NCBI GenBank assembly: GCA_035264365.1 | Contig: DATFQI010000275.1 | Span: 1-38,970 of the forward strand | DNA from: DATFQI01 sp035264365 | Lineage (GTDB): Bacteria > Actinomycetota > Thermoleophilia > Solirubrobacterales > Solirubrobacteraceae | DNA: 38,970 bases | Direction: 5' to 3' | In this document: positions 14,055 to 23,204 of the stretch, piece after piece | How positions within the stretch are numbered: position 1 is the first letter of the stretch | Layout of the letters: each line of letters opens with the position of its first letter | Program-made: the position numbers and the translations under genes | The notes under the pieces: model-generated | The model's database searches: none | What the model was told of the DNA's origin: nothing | The model's input: the letters and a program-made list of their open reading frames with translations, nothing else

Positions 14055-15805
14055 ACGGGCGGGGCCGCGCGCGGCTGATCGCCGTGGCGCGCGGCGACGA
14101 GCGTCCCGACACCGTCGTCGAGGGCGCGTCGGTCTTCTGCGCGCACACGCGCGAGTGGCTCACCGGGGACGTCGCGATCGCTGACGGGATGGTGGCCGGC
14201 ATCGGCTCCTACGAGGGCGGCGAGCGGATCGACGCGCGCGGGAAGTGGCTCGTGCCCGGGTTCATCGACGCGCACATGCACGTCGAGTCCTCCAAGCTCA
14301 CGCCGGCGCAGTTCGCCCGCGCCGTCCTCCCCCACGGGACGACCGCGATCGTCTGCGACCCGCACGAGGTCGCCAACGTGCTCGGCTCCGACGGCGTGCA
14401 CTGGATGCTCGATGCCTCCGAGGGGCTGCCGCTGGCCGTGTACGTGATGGCGCCGTCGTGCGTCCCCGCGAGCGCGTTCGAGTCGCCCCGGCGCGAGCTG
14501 ACGGTCGGCGACATGGAGGCGATCCTGCGCCGCAAGCGGGCGCTCGGCGTCGCCGAGATGATGAACTTCCCAGGCGTCATCGCGGGCGACCCGGACGTGC
14601 TGGCCAAGCTCGAGGTGCGCGGGGCGTCGCACGCCGACGGGCATGCACCGGGTGTGCTGGGGCGCGCCCTGGACGCCTACACGGCCGCGGGCATCCGCTC
14701 CGACCACGAGGCGACGACGGTCGAGGAGGCGCTGGCGAAGCGCCGGCGCGGGATGTGGGTGCTGCTGCGCGAGGCCTCCAACGCGCGCAACCTGCGCACG
14801 CTGCTGCCGCTGGTGCGCGAGCTGGGGCCGGCGTTCTGCGCGTTCTGCACCGATGACCGCGAGCCGGACATGCTGCTGCGCGAGGGCCACATCAACCAGA
14901 TGTGCCGGACCGCCGTCGCCGAGGGCGTGCCCGTCGAGGACGTCCTGGTGATGGCCACGCTGCATGCCGCCCAGGCCCATCGCCTCGACGGCCACGGCGC
15001 GATCGCGCCCGGCTTCCGCGCCGACCTCGTGGTCCTCGACGACCTGACGGAGTTCCGCCCCTCGCTCGTGCTGGCCGGCGGCCGGGTCGCCGCGCGCGAC
15101 GGCGCCGCCGAGCCGTTCGAGCTCCCGGCAACCCCCGCCCACGTCCTCAACACCGTCCGCAGCGCCCCGCTGGGCGCGGACGACCTCTCGCTCGAGGCCG
15201 GCGGCGACGTGCGCGTCATCGAGATCGTGCCGGAGCAGCTGATCACGATCGCGCGCACCGTCTCCCCCGCGCGCTCGAACGGCCACGTCGTCACCGATCC
15301 CGCACGCGACCTCGCCAAGATCGCCGTGATCGAGCGCCACCACGCGACCGGCCGCGTCGGCCGCGGGCTCGTGACCGGCTTCGGGCTGCGGGCCGGGGCC
15401 TTCGCCTCAACGGTCGCCCACGACGCCCACAACGTCGTCGCGGTCGGCGTCGACGACGCCTCGATCCTCGGCTGCGTCGCCCGCCTGCAAGAGCTCGGAG
15501 GCGGTTGCGTCGTCGCCTCGGGCGGCGCGGTCACCGGCGAGCTGCCGCTCCCCGTCGCGGGTCTGCTCTCGGATCGGCCGGTCGAGGAGGTCGTCGAGCG
15601 CCTCGAGGCGCTCCACGCGCAGCTCCGCGACCTCGGCGTCGAGATCGAGGCGCCGTTCATGACGCTCTCGTTCCTCGCGCTGTCGGTGATCCCGGCACTG
15701 AAGATCACCGACCGCGGCCTGGTCGACGTCGACCGCTTCGAGATCGTCCCGCTCGCCGTCGGTGGTCGGTCCGACTCGACGCCGGCGCGGCCGCAACGCT
15801 CGTAG
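14051..15805 (+). CDS. ade: Adenine deaminase
   Basis: The protein has 584 residues, normal for bacterial adenine deaminases. It carries GKWLVPGFIDAHMHVESSKLTP with the metal-binding HMH, TTAIVCDPHEVANVLG, FCTDDREPDMLL, and a C-terminal domain including HNVVAVGVDD and GGGCVVASGG. It hydrolyses adenine to hypoxanthine and ammonia, and hypoxanthine is a substrate of the xanthine dehydrogenase encoded upstream. The start is GTG 14051, overlapping the previous stop (GTGA). It is the last gene of the coupled operon that begins at 8965. No clear terminator follows. Confidence 0.92.
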   Translation: MNGRGRARLIAVARGDERPDTVVEGASVFCAHTREWLTGDVAIADGMVAGIGSYEGGERIDARGKWLVPGFIDAHMHVESSKLTPAQFARAVLPHGTTAIVCDPHEVANVLGSDGVHWMLDASEGLPLAVYVMAPSCVPASAFESPRRELTVGDMEAILRRKRALGVAEMMNFPGVIAGDPDVLAKLEVRGASHADGHAPGVLGRALDAYTAAGIRSDHEATTVEEALAKRRRGMWVLLREASNARNLRTLLPLVRELGPAFCAFCTDDREPDMLLREGHINQMCRTAVAEGVPVEDVLVMATLHAAQAHRLDGHGAIAPGFRADLVVLDDLTEFRPSLVLAGGRVAARDGAAEPFELPATPAHVLNTVRSAPLGADDLSLEAGGDVRVIEIVPEQLITIARTVSPARSNGHVVTDPARDLAKIAVIERHHATGRVGRGLVTGFGLRAGAFASTVAHDAHNVVAVGVDDASILGCVARLQELGGGCVVASGGAVTGELPLPVAGLLSDRPVEEVVERLEALHAQLRDLGVEIEAPFMTLSFLALSVIPALKITDRGLVDVDRFEIVPLAVGGRSDSTPARPQRS

Positions 15806-15881
15806 ACCACGCGGGAGCCGAACGTCCTGGTGATCGACCAACGCCACAACTTCGGCGCGCGCCGGCGGTTCAGCCCGTACG

Positions 15882-16901
15882 GTGGCGCTTTCGCATCGAC
15901 ATCGCGGGCTCATGGCATCGCTGGCCGAGATGCTCGCTGCGCTCGCTCTGGCGCTGGCTTGCCCAGGGCCGGCCGACGCGCACCCGGCGGCCGACGCGGC
16001 GCGCGCGACGGTGCGCGGGCCGATCATCGGCATCGGCGAGCAGAAGCCGTCGATGTTCGCGAGCAGAGCGTGGCACAGGCTCGGGCTACGGCACGCGCGC
16101 TACACGGCGCCGTGGGACGCGCTCGAGGATCCGTATCAACGCCAGCTGCTCGATACCTGGATGGCGGCGGCGCGCGAGGAGAACGTGCGCGTGCTGATCG
16201 GATTCGCGCACTCGCTCCGCTCCGAGCGGATGGCCCGCGTCCTCCCGAGGCCGCGCCGGTTCGCACGGGCGTTCGCGGGCTTCCGCAAGCGCTATCCGTG
16301 GGTCCGCGACTGGGTCGTCTGGAACGAGGCGAACCATCCCGGCGCGCTGACCGCGAAGCGCCCGCGGCGAGCGGCGCAGTTCTTCGACGCCGTGGCGTCG
16401 CGGTGCCGCGGCTGCAACGTCGTCGCCGCCGACGTGCTCGACACGCCCAGCATGGTCTCGTGGGTGACGCGCTTCCGCCGCCACGCGCGCCACCGCCCGC
16501 GGATCTGGGGCCTGCACAACTACGGCGACGCGAACGGGCTGAAGGTCAAGAGCACGCCACGCTTGCTCGCGCTCACGCGCGGGCGGATCTGGTTCACCGA
16601 GACCGGCGGCCTCGTGGTGCGGCGCGTGTACAAGGGCAAGCGCGTGCTGCGGACGTTCCACTACTCGCTCGGCCACGCCGCTCGCAGCACCGCGCACGCC
16701 CTCGCCCTCAGCTGCCTGAGCCGCCGGATCACGCGGGTCTACCTCTACCACTGGCAGCCGCCACCGAAGGTCACCAACTGGGACTCCGGCCTCGTCGACC
16801 GCCACGGCCGGCCGCGCCCGGCCTACGACGCGGTGCGCCGGTGGCTCGCGCGCGCCCGCGAGCGCGGCGGCCCCTGCGCCGGACCGCAGCGGACGTCGTG
16901 A
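15882..16901 (+). CDS. Secreted glycoside-hydrolase-like (clan A, TIM-barrel) protein
   Basis: The protein has 339 residues. The N-terminus has a hydrophobic signal segment (LAEMLAALALALACPGPADA). The rest fits a (beta/alpha)8 glycosidase: DWVVWNEANHPG carries the Asn-Glu pair typical of the acid/base (E149), and IWFTETGG carries a candidate nucleophile (E240), with LHNYGD and YLYHWQ at other strand ends. The substrate is unknown, and the family could be GH5, GH39 or a relative. GTG 15882 gives a basic n-region (HRHR). ATG 15912 is the alternative, because a TACGGT -10-like box (15880-15885) overlaps the GTG. It is convergent with katG. Confidence 0.75.
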   Translation: MALSHRHRGLMASLAEMLAALALALACPGPADAHPAADAARATVRGPIIGIGEQKPSMFASRAWHRLGLRHARYTAPWDALEDPYQRQLLDTWMAAAREENVRVLIGFAHSLRSERMARVLPRPRRFARAFAGFRKRYPWVRDWVVWNEANHPGALTAKRPRRAAQFFDAVASRCRGCNVVAADVLDTPSMVSWVTRFRRHARHRPRIWGLHNYGDANGLKVKSTPRLLALTRGRIWFTETGGLVVRRVYKGKRVLRTFHYSLGHAARSTAHALALSCLSRRITRVYLYHWQPPPKVTNWDSGLVDRHGRPRPAYDAVRRWLARARERGGPCAGPQRTS

Positions 16902-16908
16902 CCGGCGA

Positions 16909-16927
16909 CCGGGTCGATCAGACCCGG
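16909..16927. terminator. Bidirectional hairpin between convergent genes
   Basis: A perfect 7-bp G/C-rich stem (16909-16915 with 16921-16927) and a 5-nt loop lie in the 46-nt gap between the glycosidase-like gene and katG. It could end both transcripts. There is no T-tract. Confidence 0.55.
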
Positions 16928-16947
16928 CCACCGGCCACGGATGTCGG

Positions 16948-19134
16948 TCAGGCGGAGGTGCGGACGTCGAACCGGTCGAGGTTCATGACCTTGTCCCAGA
17001 CGGCGACGAAGTCGCGGGCGAACCGCTCGCCGCCGTCCGCGGCGGCGTAGACCTCCGAGAGCGCCCGGAGCTGGGAGTGGGAGCCGAAGACCAGGTCGGC
17101 GGCGGTGGCGGTCCAGCGCGCTTCGCCGGTGAGCCGGTCGCGGCCCTCGTACACGTTCTCCTCGGAGCCGGACGGGGCCCACTCCGTGCCCATGTCGAGC
17201 AGGTTGACGAAGAAGTCGCTCGTCAGCGCCCCGGGGCGGTCGGTGAAGACGCCGTGCGCCGACCCCTGGTAGTTCGCGTCCAGCGCACGCATGCCGCCGA
17301 TCAGGGCGGTCATCTCCGGCGCGGTCAGGTTCAGCATGTAGGCGCGGTCGAGCAGCCCGTGATCGAGCGGCATGCGCTCGCCCGGCCGGAAGTAGTTCCG
17401 GAATGCGTCGAGGCGGGGCTCGAGCACGGAGAACGAGTCGACGTCCGTCTGCTCCTGGGTGGCGTCCGTGCGACCGGGCGTGAACGGGACCGTGATGTCG
17501 TGCCCGGCGTTCCGGGCCGCCTGCTCGACGGCCGCGCAGCCGCCCAGGACGATCACGTCGGCCAGCGACACCGGCTTGCCGAACTCCTGGCGGATCCGGT
17601 CGAGCGTCGAGAGCGCCTCGGCGAGCTCGGCCGGCTCGTTGGCCTCCCAGTCCTTCTGGGGCTCGAGCCGGATCCGCGCCCCGTTCGCCCCGCCGCGCAT
17701 GTCGGTGCCGCGGAACGACGACGCCGCCGCCCAGGCGGTCGCGACCAGCCGGGAGACGGACAGGCCCGAGGCGAGGATCGTCTCCTTCAGCGCCGCGATG
17801 TCCGACTCGCCGATCAGCTCGTGGTCGACCGCAGGGACGGGGTCCTGCCACAGCTGCGGCTCGGCGACCCACGGGCCGAGGTAGCGCGTCACTGGCCCCA
17901 TGTCACGGTGCAGCAGCTTGTACCAGGCCTTGGCGAAGGCCTCGTCGAGCAGCTCGGGGTTTTCGTAGAAGCGCCTCGCGATCGGTCCGTAGATCGGGTC
18001 CACCTTCAGTGCGAGGTCCGTCGTGAGCATCATCGGCGCGTGCCGCTTCGAGGGATCGTGGGCGTCGGGCACCGTGTCCTGGGCCTCGGGGTTCGTCGGC
18101 CGCCACTGCTTCGCGCCGGCCGGGCTCTCCGTCAGCTCCCACTCGTACTCGAACAGGTTCTGGAGGAAGCCGTTGTCCCACTTCGTGGGCTCCTTGGTCC
18201 ACGCGCCCTCGAGCCCGCTGGTCAGCGTGTGGCTGCCGTTCCCGCCGTTGACGCTGTTGTGCCAGCCGAGGCCCTGCTGCTCGATCGGCGCGGCCTCCGG
18301 CTCCGGCCCGATGTGCTCCGGGCTGACCGCGCCGTGGGTCTTGCCGAACGTGTGGCCGCCGACGATCAGCGCGAGCGTCTCCTCGTCGTTCATGGCCATG
18401 CGGGCGAACGTCTCGCGGATGTCCTTGGCGGCGGCGAGCGGGTCCGGGTTGCCGTCGGGCCCCTCCGGGTTGACGTAGATGAGGCCCATCTGCACGGCCG
18501 CCAGCGGGCCCGAGAGCTCGCGCTCGCCGCTGTAGCGCTCGTCCCCGAGCCAGGTGTCCTCGGGGCCCCAGTACATCTCCTCGGGCTCCCAGATGTCCTC
18601 GCGCCCGAAGCCGAAGCCGAACGTCTTGAAGCCCATCGACTGCATCGCGACGTCGCCGGTGAAGACGAGCAGGTCCGCCCACGAGAGCTTCTGGCCGTAC
18701 TTCTGCTTGATCGGCCACAGCAGGCGCCGCGCCTTGTCCAGGCTCGCGTTGTCGGGCCAGGAGTTGAGCGGGGCGAAGCGCTGAGCGCCCTGGCCGCCGC
18801 CGCCGCGCCCGTCGGCGATGCGGTACGTGCCCGCGGCGTGCCAGCTCATGCGGATGAAGAGGCCTCCGTAGTGGCCGTAGTCGGCCGGCCACCAGGGCTG
18901 CGATGAGGTCATCAGCTCGATGAGGTCCTGCCGGAGCGCCTCGACGTCGAGCTGCTTGAACTCCTCGGCGTAGTCGAAGTCAGGGCCGAGCGGGTTGGAC
19001 AGGGGCGAGTGAACGTGGAGCACCCGCAGGTCGAGCTGGTTCGGCCACCAGTCCTGGATCGTGTGCGGCCGTCCCTCCTTGGGAGTCGGGCTCGGGATCG
19101 CTGGATTCTCGCTCTCGCTGACGCTCTCGGTCAT
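16948..19134 (-). CDS. katG: Catalase-peroxidase KatG
   Basis: The protein has 728 residues with both peroxidase-like halves. Active-site residues are all visible: distal R95, W98 and H99 in IRMSWHAAGTYR; proximal heme ligand H261 in GGHTFGKTHG; and the Trp-Tyr-Met adduct W98, Y220 (GLIYVNPEGPDG) and M246 (RRMAMND-type segment). R410 in LLHRDMGP corresponds to the mobile arginine. It degrades H2O2 by catalase and peroxidase activity. ATG 19134 has AAAGGA upstream and overlaps the furA stop (ATGA), so the two are one operon. Its place between two purine-degradation blocks may matter, since urate oxidase makes H2O2. Confidence 0.97.
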   Translation of the reverse strand: MTESVSESENPAIPSPTPKEGRPHTIQDWWPNQLDLRVLHVHSPLSNPLGPDFDYAEEFKQLDVEALRQDLIELMTSSQPWWPADYGHYGGLFIRMSWHAAGTYRIADGRGGGGQGAQRFAPLNSWPDNASLDKARRLLWPIKQKYGQKLSWADLLVFTGDVAMQSMGFKTFGFGFGREDIWEPEEMYWGPEDTWLGDERYSGERELSGPLAAVQMGLIYVNPEGPDGNPDPLAAAKDIRETFARMAMNDEETLALIVGGHTFGKTHGAVSPEHIGPEPEAAPIEQQGLGWHNSVNGGNGSHTLTSGLEGAWTKEPTKWDNGFLQNLFEYEWELTESPAGAKQWRPTNPEAQDTVPDAHDPSKRHAPMMLTTDLALKVDPIYGPIARRFYENPELLDEAFAKAWYKLLHRDMGPVTRYLGPWVAEPQLWQDPVPAVDHELIGESDIAALKETILASGLSVSRLVATAWAAASSFRGTDMRGGANGARIRLEPQKDWEANEPAELAEALSTLDRIRQEFGKPVSLADVIVLGGCAAVEQAARNAGHDITVPFTPGRTDATQEQTDVDSFSVLEPRLDAFRNYFRPGERMPLDHGLLDRAYMLNLTAPEMTALIGGMRALDANYQGSAHGVFTDRPGALTSDFFVNLLDMGTEWAPSGSEENVYEGRDRLTGEARWTATAADLVFGSHSQLRALSEVYAAADGGERFARDFVAVWDKVMNLDRFDVRTSA

Positions 19135-19568
19135 GCCGTTCCTTTCGCAGTTCGCTCCACGCAGTCGGGGCACCGGCCCCAGTAGACGACCTCCGCCTCG
19201 TCGATCTCGAAGCCGAGATCGTCGACCGCCGTCAGGCAGGGCGGGTCGCCCACCGCGCAGTCGACGTCGAGCATCCGGTCGCAGCTCCGGCAGATCAGGT
19301 GGTGGTGGTTGTCCCCGACACGGTCCTCGTAGCGAGCCGGGGAGCCCGCCGGCTGGATGCGCCGGAGCAGCCCCTTCTCGGTGAGGATCTCGAGGACGTC
19401 GTAGACCGCCTGGATCGAGACCGCGCCGAGCTCGCCCCGGATCGTCTGAGCCAGCACGCCCGCGGTCGTGTGCGGTGTACTCGAGACGGCCCGCAGGACG
19501 GCCACGCGCTGCGCCGTGACGCGCAGGCCGTGATCGCGGAGGATCTCGGTCGGGTCGGTGCCCACCAT
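19131..19568 (-). CDS. furA: FurA-type peroxide/iron regulator
   Basis: The protein has 145 residues and belongs to the Fur family. A winged-helix domain (LRVTAQRVAVLRAVSSTPHTTAGVLAQ) is followed by the metal and dimer domain with DNHHHLICRSCDRMLDVDC and a C-terminal CPDC, giving the two CxxC pairs of the structural zinc site. In mycobacteria and streptomycetes FurA-type proteins sit directly upstream of katG and repress it until peroxide oxidises them. The same gene order and ATGA overlap are seen here. The start is ATG 19568 or the adjacent GTG 19565. A TAGGGT box lies 4 or 7 nt before these, and TCGACTCGTTCCAATCTC just upstream is a candidate operator. Confidence 0.92.
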   Translation of the reverse strand: MVGTDPTEILRDHGLRVTAQRVAVLRAVSSTPHTTAGVLAQTIRGELGAVSIQAVYDVLEILTEKGLLRRIQPAGSPARYEDRVGDNHHHLICRSCDRMLDVDCAVGDPPCLTAVDDLGFEIDEAEVVYWGRCPDCVERTAKGTA

Positions 19569-19610
19569 CTGGACCCTATCCGAGATTGGAACGAGTCGAC
19601 GGGAGGTCGT

Positions 19611-20864
19611 ATGGACGTGATGTCGCTGTTCCCGCCGGGGAGCGCGCTGGACGCGGACGGCACGCTCACGGTGGCCGGCTGCCGCGCCGACGAGCTCGCC
19701 GGCGAGTTCGGCACGCCCGCGCTGGTCGTCGCCGAGCCGGTGCTCCGGGACCGCGCACGCGAGTACGCCGGTGAGCTCGCCGCCCGCTGGCCGCGCTCGC
19801 GCGTCGTCTTCGCCTCCAAGGCGTTCCCGTGCACGGCCGTGCAGCGGGTCATGGTCGAGGAGGGGCTCGGGCTCGACGTCGCGGGCGCGGGCGAGATCGT
19901 CACCGCCCTCAAGGCCGGAGCGGACCCCTCCCGGATCGTGCTCCACGGCAACGCCAAGTCCGACGAGGAGATCGCGATGGCGGTCGAGCACGGGCTCGGC
20001 CTCGTCGTCGTGGACAACGCCGACGACGTCGACCGGCTCGAAGCGACGGTGCCCGCCGGCCGCGCGCAGGACGTGCTCGTGCGGGTGATCCCGGGCGTGA
20101 CGGCCGAGACGCACGTGCACGTGCTCACGGGCCACGAGGGCTCGAAGTTCGGGCTGGCGCCGGCGGCGGCCACGGCGCTGATCCGCCGGATCGAGCGCAG
20201 CCCGCGCCTGCGCATGCAGGGACTGCACGTCCATGTGGGCTCGCAGATCCTGGACGTCGAGCCGTTCGCGCGCTCGATAGCGCCGGTCGCCGCGCTCGGC
20301 GAGTTCCCGGTCTACGACCTCGGCGGCGGCCTCGGCGCCCGCTACACCTACGCCGACGAGCCGCCCTCCGTGGGCGCCTACCTGGACGCCCTGACCGGCG
20401 CCGCGCGCGAGCACCTGCCGGCGGGCGCGGAGCTCATCGTCGAGCCCGGCCGGAGCATGGTGGCGTCCGCGGCGGCCACGCTGTACCGCGTGCAGACCGT
20501 CAAGCGCGGCACGCGGACGTTCGTGGCGGTCGACGGCGGGATGGGCGACAACCTCGAGGTGGCGCTGTTCGGCCAGCGCTTCGAGGCGGCGATCGCCGAC
20601 CGCGTGCACGAGCCTGGCGAGACGGTGACGGTCGTCGGCCGCCACTGCGAGAGCGGCGACGTGCTGATCGACGGGATCTCGCTGCCCGACCCGCGCGTCG
20701 GCGACCTGCTGGCCGTGCCGGTGACCGGCGCCTACTGCTTCACGATGGCCAACAACTACAACGGCACCCGCCGCATCCCGGTGGTGTTCGCGGGCGAAGG
20801 GCGGGCACGGCTGGTCGTCCGGCGCGAGAGCTGGGACGACCTGCTCGCCCGCGACGTCGGCTGA
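19611..20864 (+). CDS. lysA: Diaminopimelate decarboxylase
   Basis: The protein has 417 residues and is a fold-type III PLP enzyme. PLP Lys70 lies in VVFASKAFPCTAV. HVHVGSQI, YDLGGGLG, IVEPGRSMVA and CESGDVL are all present, the last carrying the active-site cysteine from the neighbouring subunit. It decarboxylates meso-diaminopimelate to L-lysine. ATG 19611 has GGGAGG 4 nt upstream. It is divergent from furA, with 42 nt between starts, so the promoters overlap. Related decarboxylases for other amino acids share the fold, but length and motifs fit LysA best. Confidence 0.88.
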   Translation: MDVMSLFPPGSALDADGTLTVAGCRADELAGEFGTPALVVAEPVLRDRAREYAGELAARWPRSRVVFASKAFPCTAVQRVMVEEGLGLDVAGAGEIVTALKAGADPSRIVLHGNAKSDEEIAMAVEHGLGLVVVDNADDVDRLEATVPAGRAQDVLVRVIPGVTAETHVHVLTGHEGSKFGLAPAAATALIRRIERSPRLRMQGLHVHVGSQILDVEPFARSIAPVAALGEFPVYDLGGGLGARYTYADEPPSVGAYLDALTGAAREHLPAGAELIVEPGRSMVASAAATLYRVQTVKRGTRTFVAVDGGMGDNLEVALFGQRFEAAIADRVHEPGETVTVVGRHCESGDVLIDGISLPDPRVGDLLAVPVTGAYCFTMANNYNGTRRIPVVFAGEGRARLVVRRESWDDLLARDVG

Positions 20865-20886
20865 GCCGGTCGGCGCGGTCAGCGCC

Positions 20887-20892
20887 TATGGT
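20887..20892 (+). promoter_or_regulatory. Candidate -10 box of the serine hydrolase gene (leaderless)
   Basis: TATGGT fits TANNNT and ends exactly 6 nt before GTG 20899, which has no ribosome binding site. The mRNA would start at the start codon. Confidence 0.4.
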
Positions 20893-20898
20893 GGCGCG

Positions 20899-22101
20899 GT
20901 GCCCGCGCTCCTGCATCCGCTTCCGCCCGGCGTCCACGGTCACGCCGAGCTGCCCTTCGCCCCTGCCGCCCTCGCCTTCGGCAGGCTCGTCACGCGCGGC
21001 CGCGGGGGCGGCGCGCTGGTCGTGCGGGTCGGCGGCGAGACGGTGCTCGACCTGTGCACGGGCTTCACCGACCGCGCGCACACGCGCCGGTGGACCCCAC
21101 GCACGCTGGCGCTGAGCTTCTCGACGACCAAGGGCGTCGCCTCGACCGTCGTCCACCGCCTCGTCGAGCGCGGGGCGCTCGCCTACGACGAGCCGATCGC
21201 CACCTACTGGCCGGAGTTCGGCTCGGGCGGCAAGGGGCGCGTGACCGTGCGCGATCTGCTGACCCACAGGGCCGGCCTGTGGAGCGTGCGCGCGGTCGCC
21301 GAGCGGCCCGAGGACCTGCTCGACCACCTGGCGATGGAGGAGAAGCTCGCGGCGCGCGCCGTGCCGGCGCCGACGCAGCGCTCGGCCTACCACGCGATCA
21401 CGTACGGCTGGCTCGTGGCCGGGCTCGCGCGGCGCGTCAGCGGCGGCCGCGGCTTGGCGGAGCTCGTGCAGACCGAGGTCGCCGGCCCGCTGGGCGTCGA
21501 GGGGCTGCACATCGGAGTCGACGAGACGGCGCGCGAGTTCGTCGCGGAGCCCGTCGGCTCGGCGCTGCGCCATCTCGGAGCCGCGTCGCGCTTCATCACG
21601 CCGGCGCTCACGAGCGTGAAGGTCACGCGCGGCTTCCACGACGCGCTGGTCGCGCCGGGCTTCCACGAGCTCTTCGAAGGCTCGGAGCCCTCGATCTGGG
21701 GCACCGAGATGCCGGCCGTCAACGGCGCGCTCAGCGCTGACGCGCTCGCGCGGCTGTACGGCGCGCTCGCCAACGGCGGCGCGGAGCCGGGCGGCCCGCG
21801 CCTGCTGTCCGAGAGCACCGTCCACGACCTGGGGCGCGTCCACGTCCGCACCGCCGACGCCGTGCTCGGCCTGCGGATGCGCTGGCGGCTCGGATACCAC
21901 CACGCCTTCGGCACCGGGCGCGGCGCGCCGAAGGCCTACGGGCACTACGGCTACGGCGGGTCGGGCGGCTGGGCGGACCCGGACCTCGGCCTCTCGCTCG
22001 GCTTCGTGACGAACCGGATCGGCTCGGTCACGACTCCGATGGCCGATGCCACGCTGTACCGGCTCAGCCGCGTGGTGCGCGGGTGCGCGCTCAACCGTTG
22101 A
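20899..22101 (+). CDS. Beta-lactamase-fold serine hydrolase (EstB type)
   Basis: The protein has 400 residues of the serine beta-lactamase/penicillin-binding superfamily. The SxxK nucleophile motif STTK lies in ALSFSTTKGVAS. A tyrosine motif occurs in SAYHAITYGWLVAGL, and GYGGSGGW near the end replaces the KTG box, as is common in esterase-type members. LLTHRAGL is also characteristic. These cytoplasmic enzymes act as carboxylesterases or peptidases; the substrate is unknown. No signal peptide is present. The 3' end overlaps the convergent 74-aa gene by 11 nt. Confidence 0.87.
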   Translation: MPALLHPLPPGVHGHAELPFAPAALAFGRLVTRGRGGGALVVRVGGETVLDLCTGFTDRAHTRRWTPRTLALSFSTTKGVASTVVHRLVERGALAYDEPIATYWPEFGSGGKGRVTVRDLLTHRAGLWSVRAVAERPEDLLDHLAMEEKLAARAVPAPTQRSAYHAITYGWLVAGLARRVSGGRGLAELVQTEVAGPLGVEGLHIGVDETAREFVAEPVGSALRHLGAASRFITPALTSVKVTRGFHDALVAPGFHELFEGSEPSIWGTEMPAVNGALSADALARLYGALANGGAEPGGPRLLSESTVHDLGRVHVRTADAVLGLRMRWRLGYHHAFGTGRGAPKAYGHYGYGGSGGWADPDLGLSLGFVTNRIGSVTTPMADATLYRLSRVVRGCALNR

Positions 22102-22315
22102 AGCGCGTGGCGATCGCCTGGACCCGCTGCATCATCGAGGTGCTGGGGTAGTTCTCGGACTCGATGCGCTCGATCAGGTGGGCGACGTACGCCCCCAACT
22201 GCCGGGGCGGCGCGAGTTCCTCGAACATGTCCATCTGGGTGGTGCTCGGGTACATGTCCCGGCGGATGCGCTCGAGCAGCACCTCGGCAAAGGCTTCTTG
22301 AATGGGATTGGCCAT
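22091..22315 (-). CDS. 74-residue protein with internal duplication
   Basis: This small soluble protein contains two copies of a unit about 34 residues apart: LLERIRRDMYPSTTQMDMF (13-31) and LIERIESENYPSTSMMQRV (47-65). In each, an (L)(L/I)ERI helix is followed by YPST. It has no cysteine, signal or membrane segment. I do not recognise the family; a protein-interaction or adaptor role is possible. ATG 22315 has no clear ribosome binding site, and AATGCT lies 6 nt upstream as a weak -10. It overlaps the serine hydrolase tail by 11 nt. Confidence 0.65.
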   Translation of the reverse strand: MANPIQEAFAEVLLERIRRDMYPSTTQMDMFEELAPPRQLGAYVAHLIERIESENYPSTSMMQRVQAIATRFNG

Positions 22316-22376
22316 CGGCTGAGCATTGCCCGTCCCGCGCCGCGAGCACCCCTCGGGCTGTCGGCAAGCTGACCGT

Positions 22377-23165
22377 TCAGGCGCCGAGCTCGCGCGAGCG
22401 GCGGGTCGCCGCCGTCACGGCGTCCAGGAACGCGGCGCGCGCGCCGTGGCGCTCGAGCTCGGCCAGGCCCGCCGCCGTGGTCCCGCCCGGCGAGGTGACC
22501 GCGGCGCGCAGATCGGCCGGGCTCGTGTCGCCCTGGGCGAGCAGCCGGGCGGCGCCGGCGAGCGTCTCGAAGGCGAGCGTCTCGGCGGTGTCGCGCGGCA
22601 GGCCGTTGAGCACGCCGGCCTCGGCGAGCGCCTCGGCGACGAGGAAGACGTAAGCGGGCCCGGAGCCCGAGAGGCCGGTGACGGCGTCGAGCTGGGACTC
22701 CGGCACCCGCACGACGACGCCGACCGCCCCGAGCACCTCCTCCGCCCAGGCCATGTCGTCATGTCCCGCGTCGGCTCCGGCGGAGATCGCCGACGCGCCC
22801 GCGCCGATCAGCGCCGGCGTGTTGGGCATGGCGCGGATCACGCGCAGGCGCCCGCCCGAGGCCTCCTCGATGGCCCGCGTCGTCACGCCCGCGGCCACCG
22901 AGAGCGCGCGCTCGGCGCCCGCGTCCGCCACCGCCGCGGCCGCCGCGGGCACGTCGCCCGGCTTGACCGCGAGCAGCGCGTCGGGCGCCTCGACCGCCGC
23001 TTCGGCCACCGTCACGCCGGGGTAATCGCGCCCCAGCTGCTCACGCCGCGCCGCGGCCACCTCCACCACGGCCAGCGACCCCGCCGCCCGCCCGCCGGCG
23101 ATCAGCCCGCCGAGCAGCGCCTCGCCCATCCGGCCGCCGCCGACGATCTGCAACACGCGGTCCAC
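22377..23165 (-). CDS. proC: Pyrroline-5-carboxylate reductase
   Basis: The protein has 262 residues. The N-terminal Rossmann fold starts LQIVGGGRMGEALLGGLIAGG, an NAD(P)H-binding glycine motif. RVIRAMPNTPALIGAGASAI is the family signature. The C-terminal dimerisation and substrate domain has DAVTGLSGSGPAYVFLVAEAL and VTSPGGTTAAGL. It reduces pyrroline-5-carboxylate to L-proline. I chose GTG 23165, with TAGGGT 8 nt upstream; GTG 23156 is an alternative. It is divergent from the truncated acetyltransferase, and the first in-frame stop of that relic is 37 nt away. Confidence 0.92.
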   Translation of the reverse strand: MDRVLQIVGGGRMGEALLGGLIAGGRAAGSLAVVEVAAARREQLGRDYPGVTVAEAAVEAPDALLAVKPGDVPAAAAAVADAGAERALSVAAGVTTRAIEEASGGRLRVIRAMPNTPALIGAGASAISAGADAGHDDMAWAEEVLGAVGVVVRVPESQLDAVTGLSGSGPAYVFLVAEALAEAGVLNGLPRDTAETLAFETLAGAARLLAQGDTSPADLRAAVTSPGGTTAAGLAELERHGARAAFLDAVTAATRRSRELGA

Positions 23166-23204
23166 GCGAAGGAACCCTAGAGGGACGGCGGGCGATGCAG
23201 CTAG

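Noticed and set aside
11293..14202. 969-residue minus-strand reading frame opposite xdhA
   Set aside because: The composition is the antisense shadow of a high-GC gene; the plus strand carries clear molybdenum hydroxylase motifs.
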